Shown: one piece after another, positions 1-6,905 of the stretch
Layout: each line of letters begins with the position of its first letter
How positions within the stretch are numbered: the stretch's first letter is position 1
Source: an uncultured Collinsella sp.
GTDB lineage: Bacteria; Actinomycetota; Coriobacteriia; Coriobacteriales; Coriobacteriaceae
Assembly (NCBI GenBank): GCA_934654515.1
Contig: CAKUGA010000016.1
Span: 1 to 25,873, forward strand
DNA length: 25,873 nt
Direction: 5' to 3'
Notes under the pieces: generated by a model
Told to the model about the DNA's origin: nothing
Seen by the model: only the letters and a program-made list of their open reading frames with translations
Database searches by the model: none
Made by a program: the position numbers and the translations under genes

Positions 1-143
1 CCGTATGGATTCGAACCTCGATCGAGGCGCGGGCGTAAGGAAAACGCGGAGCGTTTTTAGCCCGCGGGCGAGGACGCCGGCAGGCGGCCGAAGCCGGTGC
101 GGATCCGCGCAAGCGGATGCGCGGAATCCTATACGCCGCACCA
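1..143 (+). repeat. tRNA-matched structured element ending in CCA, copy 1
   Basis: No protein is coded here; the stretch is a chain of strong hairpins closed by a long terminal stem. GTATGGATTC (3-12) pairs with GAATCCTATAC (124-134) with one bulged T. Positions 8-17 read GATTCGAACC, the reverse complement of a tRNA T-arm, and the 3' end reads like a tRNA acceptor end with CCA at 141-143. Inside are CGCGGGC/GCCCGCG (28-34/60-66) around AAAACGC/GCGTTTT (41-47/51-57), a GGC/GCC-rich hairpin, and a GCGGAT stem with a GCAA tetraloop near 99-122. The core is nearly the same as the copy at 4380-4515, but the terminal stem is different. By inference the tRNA it copies lies just left of the window. 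It could be a small RNA, a processed tRNA-trailer product or a mobile DNA repeat; function unknown. Confidence 0.6.
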
Positions 144-153
144 TTTGAGATCA

Positions 154-179
154 AAGCCTCCGGCAACGGGGGCTTTTTT
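154..179 (+). terminator. Rho-independent terminator after element copy 1
   Basis: AAGCCTCC (154-161) pairs with GGGGGCTT (168-175) with one G-U pair, and a run of six T follows at 174-179. It begins 10 bases after the CCA end of the element and would end the transcript of the tRNA locus that enters from the left. Confidence 0.8.
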
Positions 180-267
180 GTTATCGACTCGTGTAAGATT
201 CCGAGTAAGCGTCTCGGTGCACCTGGGGCGCGCCCTTTCTCTAGACGACCGATCAGGGTGATATTTC

Positions 268-2709
268 GTGGCAGAGCGTCCGACCTACAAGCTCAAGTTT
301 CTCGATCCCAAGAAGCGCTTTCCGGCGATGCCCGAGCAGCCCGCGGGACGCTCGTATGGCGTTGTCTGGAAACTCTTTGGCGACGATCCGCATGAATCAT
401 GCTACGTCGTTGAATTCGTCGGCAAGAGCCATGTGTCACTTTTAGGCTACGTGAGCGTTTCGGGCGAAGTGTACAAGGTGGACCGTCCCGTTAGCGAGAC
501 GCCGTTGCCCGATGATCCCGATATGCAACTGGTTCTTGATGAGTCCGACTCCAGCATTGGCGAGATTGCGGTAAGGGGCACCGATGGGACGATGCGTCCC
601 CGGGCGCGGGTCATCGGCTCTCCAAAAGGCCCCATGCGCGAGCGGTCCGATCGCGAGACATGGAATTCGGCCCGCAGCCTCCCTTACGGTGAGTTCATGG
701 CATCTATGTTCTTGCGCTACGTGATATTCGCCGATTCCGAAAATGCTATCGCGAGCACGTCAAACACCGATAGGCTCGACGAGAGTACGCACAATGTCGT
801 CGATAAGATTAAGCTCGTCAAGCTGCCCGAGCCGGTCGAAGTGTTTCTGGGCTTTGATTCGACGCCACTTCCCGATGCCATCGAGACGCTGCTCTACCGC
901 ATTGACCATAAGGACAATCCGAGTGGCATCGAGCGTTATGCCGCGGCCCTGATGGGTGAAGTCAATCTGCCTCGCCTGCGCACCATAGCGGCAAAGACTG
1001 AAATGAACTTGGCCCGCATCGATCGCTCGAAGCTTTTCTATCTAAATTTCGATCGCAGCCTGTTAGATCAAGATGAGATCGACACCTTGCTTGCCATTGA
1101 GTGTCGCCTGAACCGCCTCTCCGGCATCCTTGAGCGCATCGGGGCCGGATTGGTCCCTGCGGCATCCTCGCCGAGCCTTGAGGGCTGCGCGCTCTTTGAT
1201 GCGTGGCATATCGCCAAGACGACCAACGATGTTCCCCGACTGCTCGATACGGCCTCGAGCGATAACCCGTGGGGCAAACCGGGTACGGTGGCTTGCCAGC
1301 CGGGCGGTGAGTGGGATGTGCGTACCCGCTTCGCGCGTATTGTCGAGGCACTTAACGTGGTCACGCGGCTCGACTATACCTATCGGGCAAACGTTGCCGA
1401 GGGGATCATACTCGTTCGGTTTGGGCAGTCTGTCGTTGATGCTATGCCACAACGTGAATACGACGCTCAAGATGACGCCTGGCGCGAGTTGGACGAGGAC
1501 ACGCGCGCGATCTGGGCCGCGGAGCACGATGCGCGCGTGGCACTCACGCTTGCGGCAGCGTGTTTTGCCGCGGGCACCTGCATCACGCGCTGCTATGTGC
1601 AGATTGCTGCTCCCGACAGTGAGCAGGGCGAGCGCGTTGTCGCAACGTATTTCTTTGGGCGCGCGGCCTATCTGGCCGATTGCGTGCCTGTCGCCAAGGA
1701 TCTTGAGAGCATGGACATGGACGATATGCCGTGCAAGCGTGTGCTTGAGGCGTATGAGTCAACCGCTCCGGAGACGATTGAACCGGCGGAGGTTCATGCT
1801 CGTCCGCGTGATGACCATCGCATGCTGCCGCCGGCGCTGCGCGATCTGTTGCTTGCCGATACGGCTGACGAGCTGGAGGTCATGGAAGAGGACGACGACC
1901 CATACGTGGCCCGTGTTGTTGAATTGCGCGAGCAGGCAAAAGTCGACCGTACAGGTGCTTTTGAAGGCTTTTCCCGTCTTGTTGAGGAGTTGGAGGCTAA
2001 GTGCGCCGTCGCCGAGCTTTTGGCGACAGGTCCGGTTCAAACGCAGTTTTGCGATAACCAGCTGGTGCGCATGGTGCTACCGGTGTTGGAAGAAGACCAC
2101 TCTGTGCGAATCCTTCGTGCGCCCGATGCGCTGTACTTTGCCCAGCATGAGATCTGCAGCTTTTACGCCGAGCAAGAGGACTTTGAACGAGCGCTGCCCG
2201 AGGTGCGCCATCTTTACGATCTGGCGCGCTCGTCCATGCAGTCGCACTTTGCGCTCATCAACGTGCTTGCGCGTCTGGAGCGCTTTGACGAGATTATCGA
2301 GGTGGCGCGCCACGGCCTACGTATTGCCAGCGATCGTTCTGCAATCGGCTACCTGTTCTATCGCTTGGCGTTTGCCTATTGGAATTGCGATCAGCTCGAC
2401 CTGGCGCTGGCTTGTTACCGTCTGGTGCCGCGCGGCGAGGAGTCGGGCAGCAGCGCGCTGGAAGAAATGCAGGGCCTTATGAACGAGATGGGCGTCAGCG
2501 AGCCTCCGACGTTCGAGGAAGCGGTCGAGACCATCCACAAGGCTGGACTCGAGCTGCCGCCAGTGTCCGCCGTGACGAATCAGCTGGCAGATGCCGCTGT
2601 GCAACTGGTCGACAACGGGTTCTTTTTCCTGGCACGCGGTTGCATCTTCCAAATGTGGCGCACCATGGGCAACGACGAGCTCGGCTCCCTCAACCGCTCG
2701 CTGGGGTAG
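268..2709 (+). CDS. TPR-containing protein of unknown function (813 aa)
   Basis: I do not recognise a characterised family over the full length. The protein has no signal peptide and no membrane segment, so it is probably cytoplasmic. Residues about 615-740 show helical repeat character typical of tetratricopeptide repeats (for example the stretch around FYAEQEDFERALPEVRHL and later LAFAYWNCDQLDLALACYRL), which suggests a protein-binding scaffold. The first 500 residues have no recognisable catalytic motif; an acidic linker (EEDDDPY) lies near residue 540. The start is GTG, with a weak AGGGTG site at 255-260 and no better start nearby. Codon use is the typical GC-rich pattern of the window. 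It stands alone between a tRNA-locus terminator and the ATPase gene. The TPR call is moderately sure; the role is open. Confidence 0.85.
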   Translation: MAERPTYKLKFLDPKKRFPAMPEQPAGRSYGVVWKLFGDDPHESCYVVEFVGKSHVSLLGYVSVSGEVYKVDRPVSETPLPDDPDMQLVLDESDSSIGEIAVRGTDGTMRPRARVIGSPKGPMRERSDRETWNSARSLPYGEFMASMFLRYVIFADSENAIASTSNTDRLDESTHNVVDKIKLVKLPEPVEVFLGFDSTPLPDAIETLLYRIDHKDNPSGIERYAAALMGEVNLPRLRTIAAKTEMNLARIDRSKLFYLNFDRSLLDQDEIDTLLAIECRLNRLSGILERIGAGLVPAASSPSLEGCALFDAWHIAKTTNDVPRLLDTASSDNPWGKPGTVACQPGGEWDVRTRFARIVEALNVVTRLDYTYRANVAEGIILVRFGQSVVDAMPQREYDAQDDAWRELDEDTRAIWAAEHDARVALTLAAACFAAGTCITRCYVQIAAPDSEQGERVVATYFFGRAAYLADCVPVAKDLESMDMDDMPCKRVLEAYESTAPETIEPAEVHARPRDDHRMLPPALRDLLLADTADELEVMEEDDDPYVARVVELREQAKVDRTGAFEGFSRLVEELEAKCAVAELLATGPVQTQFCDNQLVRMVLPVLEEDHSVRILRAPDALYFAQHEICSFYAEQEDFERALPEVRHLYDLARSSMQSHFALINVLARLERFDEIIEVARHGLRIASDRSAIGYLFYRLAFAYWNCDQLDLALACYRLVPRGEESGSSALEEMQGLMNEMGVSEPPTFEEAVETIHKAGLELPPVSAVTNQLADAAVQLVDNGFFFLARGCIFQMWRTMGNDELGSLNRSLG

Positions 2710-2798
2710 GGGCGGCATAGGAGGGCTGCGCCGTGCTATTTGTATCGGCACGGGCGAGAGGACCCGACAGGGTCGGTAAGGCATAAAGCCGCCGAGCC

Positions 2799-2855
2799 TG
2801 CTAAAACTGTTAAACTCTGCTAAAGTTGCTAAACTTTGTTAAAGTTGTTAAAACT
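2799..2855 (+). repeat. Six tandem TG(C/T)TAAA repeats upstream of the ATPase gene
   Basis: Six direct copies of TG(C/T)TAAA start at 2799, 2808, 2818, 2827, 2837 and 2846, so steps alternate 9 and 10 bases and make three 19-bp super-units. The array ends 6 bases before the AGGAGG site of the next gene. It is much richer in A and T than its surroundings. It looks like an array of protein-binding sites (iteron-like) or a promoter-region repeat; no binding protein can be named from sequence. Confidence 0.8.
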
Positions 2856-2871
2856 AGCAGAGGAGGGCCGA

Positions 2872-3954
2872 ATGTCTAAAGCTATTAATCCTTTTAAGCC
2901 AACGGCGGGAATGAATCCGCCTGAGCTTATCGGACGCGACGCTGTTTTGGATGACTTTGCCGAGGCTCTGGAGAATGGTCCCGGCGCCCCCGATCGGCTC
3001 ATGCGTATCTCTGGTGTTCGTGGCACGGGTAAAACGGTGCTCCTTAACGCATTGGGTGATCTTGCGCGCAAAAAAGGATTCGAAGTCGTTGGCGTCGCCT
3101 CAAATACCGGTTTTTGCAATAGAATTCTCGAGGCTCTGCAGCGAAATGTTCGTCTTGAATCAATGTCGATTTCTCCGTCGATTCTAGGAGTCAGCCTTGG
3201 CTCCGTGGAGGTGTCGAAGTCGGCGTCCCATCTGGGCGAGGCGATGTACGAAGCCGCGAAGCGCGGCGGCTTGCTCATTACGCTCGATGAGATTCAGGAC
3301 GCCTCAACTGAGGAAATGCGAGAGCTGGGCAATGAAATGCAGCTCTTGATTCGCCAAGGGGCGAATGTCGCCTTTGCATTCGCTGGTTTGCCAACGTCGG
3401 TGGATGGCGTGGTGGTGGATGATACGTTGGCGTTCCTTCAGAGGGCGAAGCATATTGAACTTACGCGGCTTTCAGATTTTGAAGTCGGCGGATCGTTTGA
3501 GGATACGATGAGGCGTGCGGGCAAGGAACTCGACGAAGGCGTTGCTGAGCTTTTGACAAAGGCTTCGGCGGGCTATCCCTTTATGGTCCAGCTGGTCGGA
3601 TATTACGCTTGGCAGGTTGCTGCGCGCAGCGGGGCAGAGAGCGTGGACGAAGAGGCAGCTCGCAAGGGTATCCAAGCGGCTCTTGATAGTTTTAATGCTA
3701 TGGTGATTGCCCCTGCGTTGCGCAGGGTGTCGGAGCGGCAGTTTCAGTATCTCGCGGCGATGGCGCAATGTGAGGGCGATGAGATTGCGAACGGCGATAT
3801 CGCCAAAAAGATGGGCTTGCCGGCGAACAAAGTCGGGTCGTATCGCAAGCGCCTGATCGATGCGGGACTGATTGAACCTGCAGGCTACGGCTGTGTTTCG
3901 TTCGCAATTCCGTACATGCGCGATTATCTGTTGGAAACCGTTCGAAAGGGCTAA
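2872..3954 (+). CDS. AAA-family ATPase with C-terminal winged helix
   Basis: Walker A is GVRGTGKT (48-55) and Walker B is LLITLDEIQD (134-143), followed by a sensor-like AFAFAGLPT stretch. This is the pattern of the AAA_16/archaeal-type ATPase group, which also includes ORC/Cdc6-like and STAND-like proteins. Residues about 306-336 (DIAKKMGLPANKVGSYRKRL) form a helix-turn-helix of winged type, so DNA binding is likely. The ATG at 2872 is chosen because AGGAGG (2861-2866) lies 5 bases before it; a TTG at 2836 lies inside the repeat array. The gene stands alone, and its base composition looks less GC-rich than its neighbours, which hints at horizontal acquisition. Substrate and pathway are unknown; ATP binding is well supported. 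Confidence 0.88.
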   Translation: MSKAINPFKPTAGMNPPELIGRDAVLDDFAEALENGPGAPDRLMRISGVRGTGKTVLLNALGDLARKKGFEVVGVASNTGFCNRILEALQRNVRLESMSISPSILGVSLGSVEVSKSASHLGEAMYEAAKRGGLLITLDEIQDASTEEMRELGNEMQLLIRQGANVAFAFAGLPTSVDGVVVDDTLAFLQRAKHIELTRLSDFEVGGSFEDTMRRAGKELDEGVAELLTKASAGYPFMVQLVGYYAWQVAARSGAESVDEEAARKGIQAALDSFNAMVIAPALRRVSERQFQYLAAMAQCEGDEIANGDIAKKMGLPANKVGSYRKRLIDAGLIEPAGYGCVSFAIPYMRDYLLETVRKG

Positions 3955-4000
3955 TAAAGACTGGGAGCATCGGTGCCGCCGCTGGGGCAGCCCTCGTATC

Positions 4001-4140
4001 TTTGTCTCGATTTGTAACATCTGGAGGAGATTACGGCCTGTAGATGTTACAGATTGAGACGTTATGTTTCGAGGGCCTGGTTTGTCTCGATCTGTAACAT
4101 TTACGGGCCGATTTGGTCGATAACTGTTACAGATTGAGAT
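4001..4140. repeat. 80-bp tandem duplication, each unit an inverted repeat
   Basis: TTTGTCTCGATTTGTAACAT (4001-4020) is followed by the inverted arm GATGTTACAGATTGAGAC (4043-4060). The same arrangement recurs exactly 80 bases later at 4081-4100 and 4123-4140. Each unit is a dyad with arms of about 19 bases and a 22-base spacer. The four copies share TGTAACA next to GTCTC(A/G)AT. No T-run follows the arms, so they are not ordinary terminators. They may be operator sites, or stem-loops in the 3' end of the ATPase transcript or the 5' side of the tRNA locus. The rest of the 3955-4233 gap shows nothing else clear. Confidence 0.8.
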
Positions 4141-4233
4141 GCTTGGCTGAGGCGTTTGCTGACAAAATGGAATCGCCTCGAAATTCCCTCTTGCCCATCC
4201 TCGACTGTTTGGTTACTATAGAACGGCTGTTAC

Positions 4234-4324
4234 GGAGAGCTGACCGAGAGGCCGAAGGTGCTCGCCTGCTAAGCGAGTATGCCCCAAAAGGGCATCTGGG
4301 GTTCGAATCCCCAGCTCTCCGCCA
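4234..4324 (+). tRNA. tRNA-Ser (anticodon GCT)
   Basis: The acceptor stem GGAGAGC (4234-4240) pairs with GCTCTCC (4314-4320), followed by discriminator G and an encoded CCA at 4322-4324. The anticodon stem CTCGC/GCGAG encloses the loop CTGCTAA with anticodon GCT at 4268-4270, which reads AGC/AGU serine codons. A long variable arm, TGCCCCAAAAGGGCA, is present, as expected for a type II tRNA, and the T-loop is the standard GTTCGAATC. A terminator and a copy of the tRNA-matched element follow. Confidence 0.98.
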
Positions 4325-4338
4325 GTTTAAATTTAAAG

Positions 4339-4364
4339 AAGGGTTCCATTTGGGGCCCTTTTTT
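4339..4364 (+). terminator. Terminator of tRNA-Ser
   Basis: AAGGG and CCCTT close a hairpin around the loop TTCCATTTGGGG, and a run of T follows to 4364. It lies 15 bases after the tRNA CCA. Almost the same sequence recurs at 4530-4554, 191 bases later. Confidence 0.75.
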
Positions 4365-4379
4365 AGTTTCAAGAGCGTT

Positions 4380-4515
4380 AGCTGGGGATTCGAACCCGAG
4401 AGGGCACGGGCGTTAAGCAAACGCGAAAGCGTTTGTAGCCCGTGGGCGAAAAGCCGCCAGGCTTTGAAGCCGGAGGGCATGCGCAGCATGCCCGGACATC
4501 CCCAGCTCTCCGCCA
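4380..4515 (+). repeat. tRNA-matched structured element ending in CCA, copy 2
   Basis: The terminal stem AGCTGGGGAT (4380-4389) pairs perfectly with ATCCCCAGCT (4498-4507). The 3' side continues as CTCCGCCA with CCA at 4513-4515, so the last 18 bases equal the 3' end of tRNA-Ser(GCT) at 4307-4324. The 5' side is the inverted T-arm of the same tRNA. Inside are CCC-GAGA-GGG, ACGGGC/GCCCGT around AAACGC-GAAA-GCGTTT, GGCTT/AAGCC and GGGCATGC-GCA-GCATGCCC. The core (about 4400-4474) aligns with copy 1 with few differences, mostly in loops and paired positions. No open reading frame is needed to explain it. Function unknown; a stable RNA with a tRNA-like 3' end is a reasonable inference. Confidence 0.7.
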
Positions 4516-4529
4516 GTACGAATTTGAAG

Positions 4530-4554
4530 AAGGGTCCCATTTGGGGCCCTTTTT
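4530..4554 (+). terminator. Duplicated terminator after element copy 2
   Basis: AAGGGTCCC pairs with GGGGCCCTT (one G-U-type mismatch), followed by TTTT. It is a copy of the terminator behind tRNA-Ser at a fixed distance of 191 bases, and its stem is stronger than the original. Confidence 0.8.
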
Positions 4555-4570
4555 GCTAAGGAGAAAGGAG

Positions 4571-4590
4571 GCTGGGGATTCGAACCCCAA
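4571..4590. repeat. Third inverted tRNA T-arm remnant, without core
   Basis: GCTGGGGATTCGAACCCCA repeats the 5' side of element copy 2 (4381-4397) at a distance of 190 bases. On the minus strand it reads as a T-arm. The structured core is missing; the terminator of the minus-strand carboxypeptidase gene follows directly. It is best read as a truncated end of a tandem repeat. Confidence 0.65.
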
Positions 4591-4621
4591 AAAGGAGGCG
4601 TCCTTTCGGGCACCTCCTTTC
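4589..4621 (-). terminator. Terminator of the D,D-carboxypeptidase gene
   Basis: Read on the minus strand, AAAGGAGG pairs with CCTCCTTT around a CGAAA-containing loop, and a run of five T follows. It lies 26 bases past the stop codon of the carboxypeptidase gene. The hairpin could work in both directions. Confidence 0.75.
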
Positions 4622-4646
4622 AGCGAGCGTTTTGTTTCTCTAACCC

Positions 4647-5987
4647 CTATACCTCGGGCGCCTTGGCCACGGTTTCGCTTTCGGCCGTGAGCGGACGGTT
4701 GTCGATGCGGCGGCCCAGGCGGTCAAGCTTTACAAGCAGCCATTCAATGGGATTCGGCCCTGCGCCTTCCTCGTCGGCAACCAGGTCCATGACGGCGATC
4801 TTGGTGCCGTCCTGCTTGAGCGTGACGCTACCCACCTTGTCGCCCACATGCACCGTGCCCGAAAGATCGTCGTAGCTAACCTTTTCGGTCACCTCGCCGG
4901 CAAGGGAAAACACGGTCGCTTGCGCCGTGGGATCGGCGAGTGTGGCGTCGATCGTCTTATCCGTCCAGTCGGTTTGGCCAATGCGCGCCATAAGCGGGTT
5001 GCCGTTGGCGGTCTTTTCCTGTGTGTTGGCGATTGCGACCGTCACCTTGTGGCCGTAGTACCAGTTGGCAAGGGTGGCGGTATCGGTAAAGCGCTGGTCG
5101 GTGGTGGTGGAGTTCAAAACGACGGTGTAGATCTCGTCGCCATCGCGGTTGTAGGCACCCGTAAAGCAATAGCCTGCATCGTCGGTGGTGCCGGTCTTGC
5201 CACCTATGTTGCCATCTTGGCCCAGCAAATAGTTATGCGTGTCCATGGAATGCGAATGGTCGGTGCCGTCGGCGCCCGTGACCTCGATCCAGGAATCCTC
5301 GCTCGCTACGACCTCGCGGATCGTGTCGTTTTTCATGGCCTCCTGCATCATCAGCGCTACGTCGTGTGCGGTTGAGTGCATATCGCCAGCCCACTCATCA
5401 AAGTCCAGACCATGCGGGTTTTCAAAAAGCGTACCGGTGCAGCCGAGCTTTTTAGCGCGCTCGTTCATGGCCTTCACAAATGTGGCCTCGGCGTCTTTGG
5501 TCTTAGGGTCGATCTTCTTGCCCACATATTCGGCGAGCACGACGGCGGCGTCGTTGCCCGAGGGAATCATCAGGCCGCGCAGTGCCTGCTCCACGGTAAG
5601 CTCGTCACCTTCGAGCAAGCCGGCGGTCGAATTACCCACGGTGGCTGCGGCGTTGCTCACCGTGACCTTCTCGTCCATCTTGCAATTCTCGACGGTTAGG
5701 ATTGCGGTCATGACCTTGGTGATCGAGGCGATTTTGACCTGCTCATCGGCGCCGCGCCCATAGTAGACGGTGCCGTCTTTGCCCATGACGAGCGCATTGG
5801 TCGCATCGATATCGGGCAGGTTTTCTGCCGTGATGCCGCGCGCATCGGCGGTTTTGCCGCAAACATTGTCGGTCGTGAGTACTTGGGCGCCGGCGACGGT
5901 GGGCACGCCAGCGGCAAGGGCGATAGCGCAGACAAAGCCGGCGGCAAGCTGGGCTGAGCGCTTTGCAAAAGAGGTGAGGGACTTCAC
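4647..5987 (-). CDS. D-alanyl-D-alanine carboxypeptidase (peptidase S11, PBP5-like)
   Basis: This penicillin-binding protein trims the terminal D-Ala from peptidoglycan pentapeptides outside the membrane. All three active-site motifs are present: SITK (Ser88, Lys91), SGN (143-145) and KTG (264-266). A PBP5-type C-terminal beta domain follows, and the last part (NPIEWLLVKLDRLGRRI) looks like the amphipathic helix that ties such enzymes to the membrane. Residues 1-34 form a signal peptide ending near VAGA. I chose GTG at 5987 because it starts right before the signal peptide and lies 34 bases after a likely transcription start; ATG at 6056 would lie upstream of that -10 box, and its upstream bases show no ribosome site. 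The gene is divergent from a VanR/VanS-like pair, which suggests a cell-wall stress link. Confidence 0.93.
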   Translation of the reverse strand: MKSLTSFAKRSAQLAAGFVCAIALAAGVPTVAGAQVLTTDNVCGKTADARGITAENLPDIDATNALVMGKDGTVYYGRGADEQVKIASITKVMTAILTVENCKMDEKVTVSNAAATVGNSTAGLLEGDELTVEQALRGLMIPSGNDAAVVLAEYVGKKIDPKTKDAEATFVKAMNERAKKLGCTGTLFENPHGLDFDEWAGDMHSTAHDVALMMQEAMKNDTIREVVASEDSWIEVTGADGTDHSHSMDTHNYLLGQDGNIGGKTGTTDDAGYCFTGAYNRDGDEIYTVVLNSTTTDQRFTDTATLANWYYGHKVTVAIANTQEKTANGNPLMARIGQTDWTDKTIDATLADPTAQATVFSLAGEVTEKVSYDDLSGTVHVGDKVGSVTLKQDGTKIAVMDLVADEEGAGPNPIEWLLVKLDRLGRRIDNRPLTAESETVAKAPEV

Positions 5988-6026
5988 AGATTTCGCTTTC
6001 GACGGGATGGTCTCTTCTGGAACTAG

Positions 6027-6032
6027 AGTATA
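6027..6032 (-). promoter_or_regulatory. -10 box for the carboxypeptidase gene
   Basis: On the minus strand TATACT lies 40 bases before the chosen GTG start. No good -35 box is visible at 17 bases, so the promoter is weak or activator-dependent, which would suit control by the divergent response regulator. Confidence 0.45.
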
Positions 6033-6184
6033 TCGTTTACCGGTGTCGGCGATCATCGCGTGCGTGCGTGGCCCACATCCGCGCCCGAACGGGCACAAGG
6101 GTGCTTAAGGCCGACTTAATCACCCACGCTTGTTGTGTGTGGCATGCGCCCCCTCGGGCATAATGGAGCGCGAGAGGAGCACGC

Positions 6185-6880
6185 ATGAACGAGCGCATTT
6201 TGGTAGTTGATGACGAAAAGGCCATCGCCGACTTGGTTGGTATCTACCTTACAAAAGAAGGCTTTGACGTACAGGTCGCCTATAGCGGGGCCGATGCTGC
6301 CAAGGCAATCTTGGAGCAGGAGTTCGATCTGGCGCTGCTGGATGTCATGCTGCCCGATATCGATGGGCTTGAGTTGCTGCGTACGATCCGTTCCAGCCAT
6401 ACCTATCCCGTGATCATGCTGACGGCGCGCGATGCCCAGCAAGACAAGATCGAGGGCCTTTCGCTTGGCGCGGACGATTACGTGGTTAAGCCGTTCCGCC
6501 CGCTGGAGCTCATCGCGCGCGTGCACGCTCAGCTTCGTCGCTACACCAGCTACGGTAGCCGTGCACAGGCGGCCGAGTCGCCGACCATCCAGTTCGACGG
6601 CCTGGAGATCAACCGCGATGCTCGTTCCGTAATGGTGGACGGTGCGCCGGTGCGCCTCACGCCCATCGAGTATTCCATCTTGCTGTATCTGGTCGAGCAT
6701 CGCGGCAGTGTGGTGGCCGTGGAGGATCTGTTCCGCGCGGTGTGGAACGAGGATTTTATGCCCGGCTCCAACAATACGGTGATGGTGCACATTCGCCACC
6801 TGCGCGAAAAGATCGGTGACGACGCTCAAAAGCCGCGCTTTATCAAAAACGTCTGGGGCGTCGGCTACATAATCGAATAA
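6185..6880 (+). CDS. OmpR/PhoB-type response regulator, VanR-like
   Basis: This is a 231-aa DNA-binding regulator switched by phosphorylation. The receiver domain (1-120) has the acidic pair D9/D10, phospho-acceptor D53, T80 and K102. A winged-helix domain follows (about 135-230) with the terminal VWGVGYII motif. The sequence around YPVIMLTA, GLSLGADDYVVKPFRPLE and ARVHAQLRRY resembles VanR regulators closely. The ATG has AGAGGAG six bases before it. A CATAAT box at 6159-6164 could be its -10. The partner kinase follows after 25 bases. It is divergent from a D,D-carboxypeptidase gene. No vanH, vanA or vanX is nearby, so a general envelope role is more likely than glycopeptide resistance. Confidence 0.93.
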   Translation: MNERILVVDDEKAIADLVGIYLTKEGFDVQVAYSGADAAKAILEQEFDLALLDVMLPDIDGLELLRTIRSSHTYPVIMLTARDAQQDKIEGLSLGADDYVVKPFRPLELIARVHAQLRRYTSYGSRAQAAESPTIQFDGLEINRDARSVMVDGAPVRLTPIEYSILLYLVEHRGSVVAVEDLFRAVWNEDFMPGSNNTVMVHIRHLREKIGDDAQKPRFIKNVWGVGYIIE

Positions 6881-6905
6881 CGCCTTTGATGGTGGGGAAG
6901 TGGAT

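Noticed and set aside
1-143. CRISPR array or CRISPR-like repeat
   Set aside because: There are only two copies, far apart, with no regular spacers and no cas genes.
1130-2482. Open frame of 450 codons on the plus strand inside the TPR gene
   Set aside because: Different frame of the same strand, arginine- and serine-rich; no ribosome site; shadow frame.
4113-4559. Short frames across tRNA-Ser and the following element
   Set aside because: They translate a tRNA and structured repeats; typical spurious products.
4307-4590. Attachment sites of an integrated phage or island at tRNA-Ser
   Set aside because: The direct repeats enclose only about 100 bases and no integrase or phage gene is in the window, so a usual island is ruled out here.
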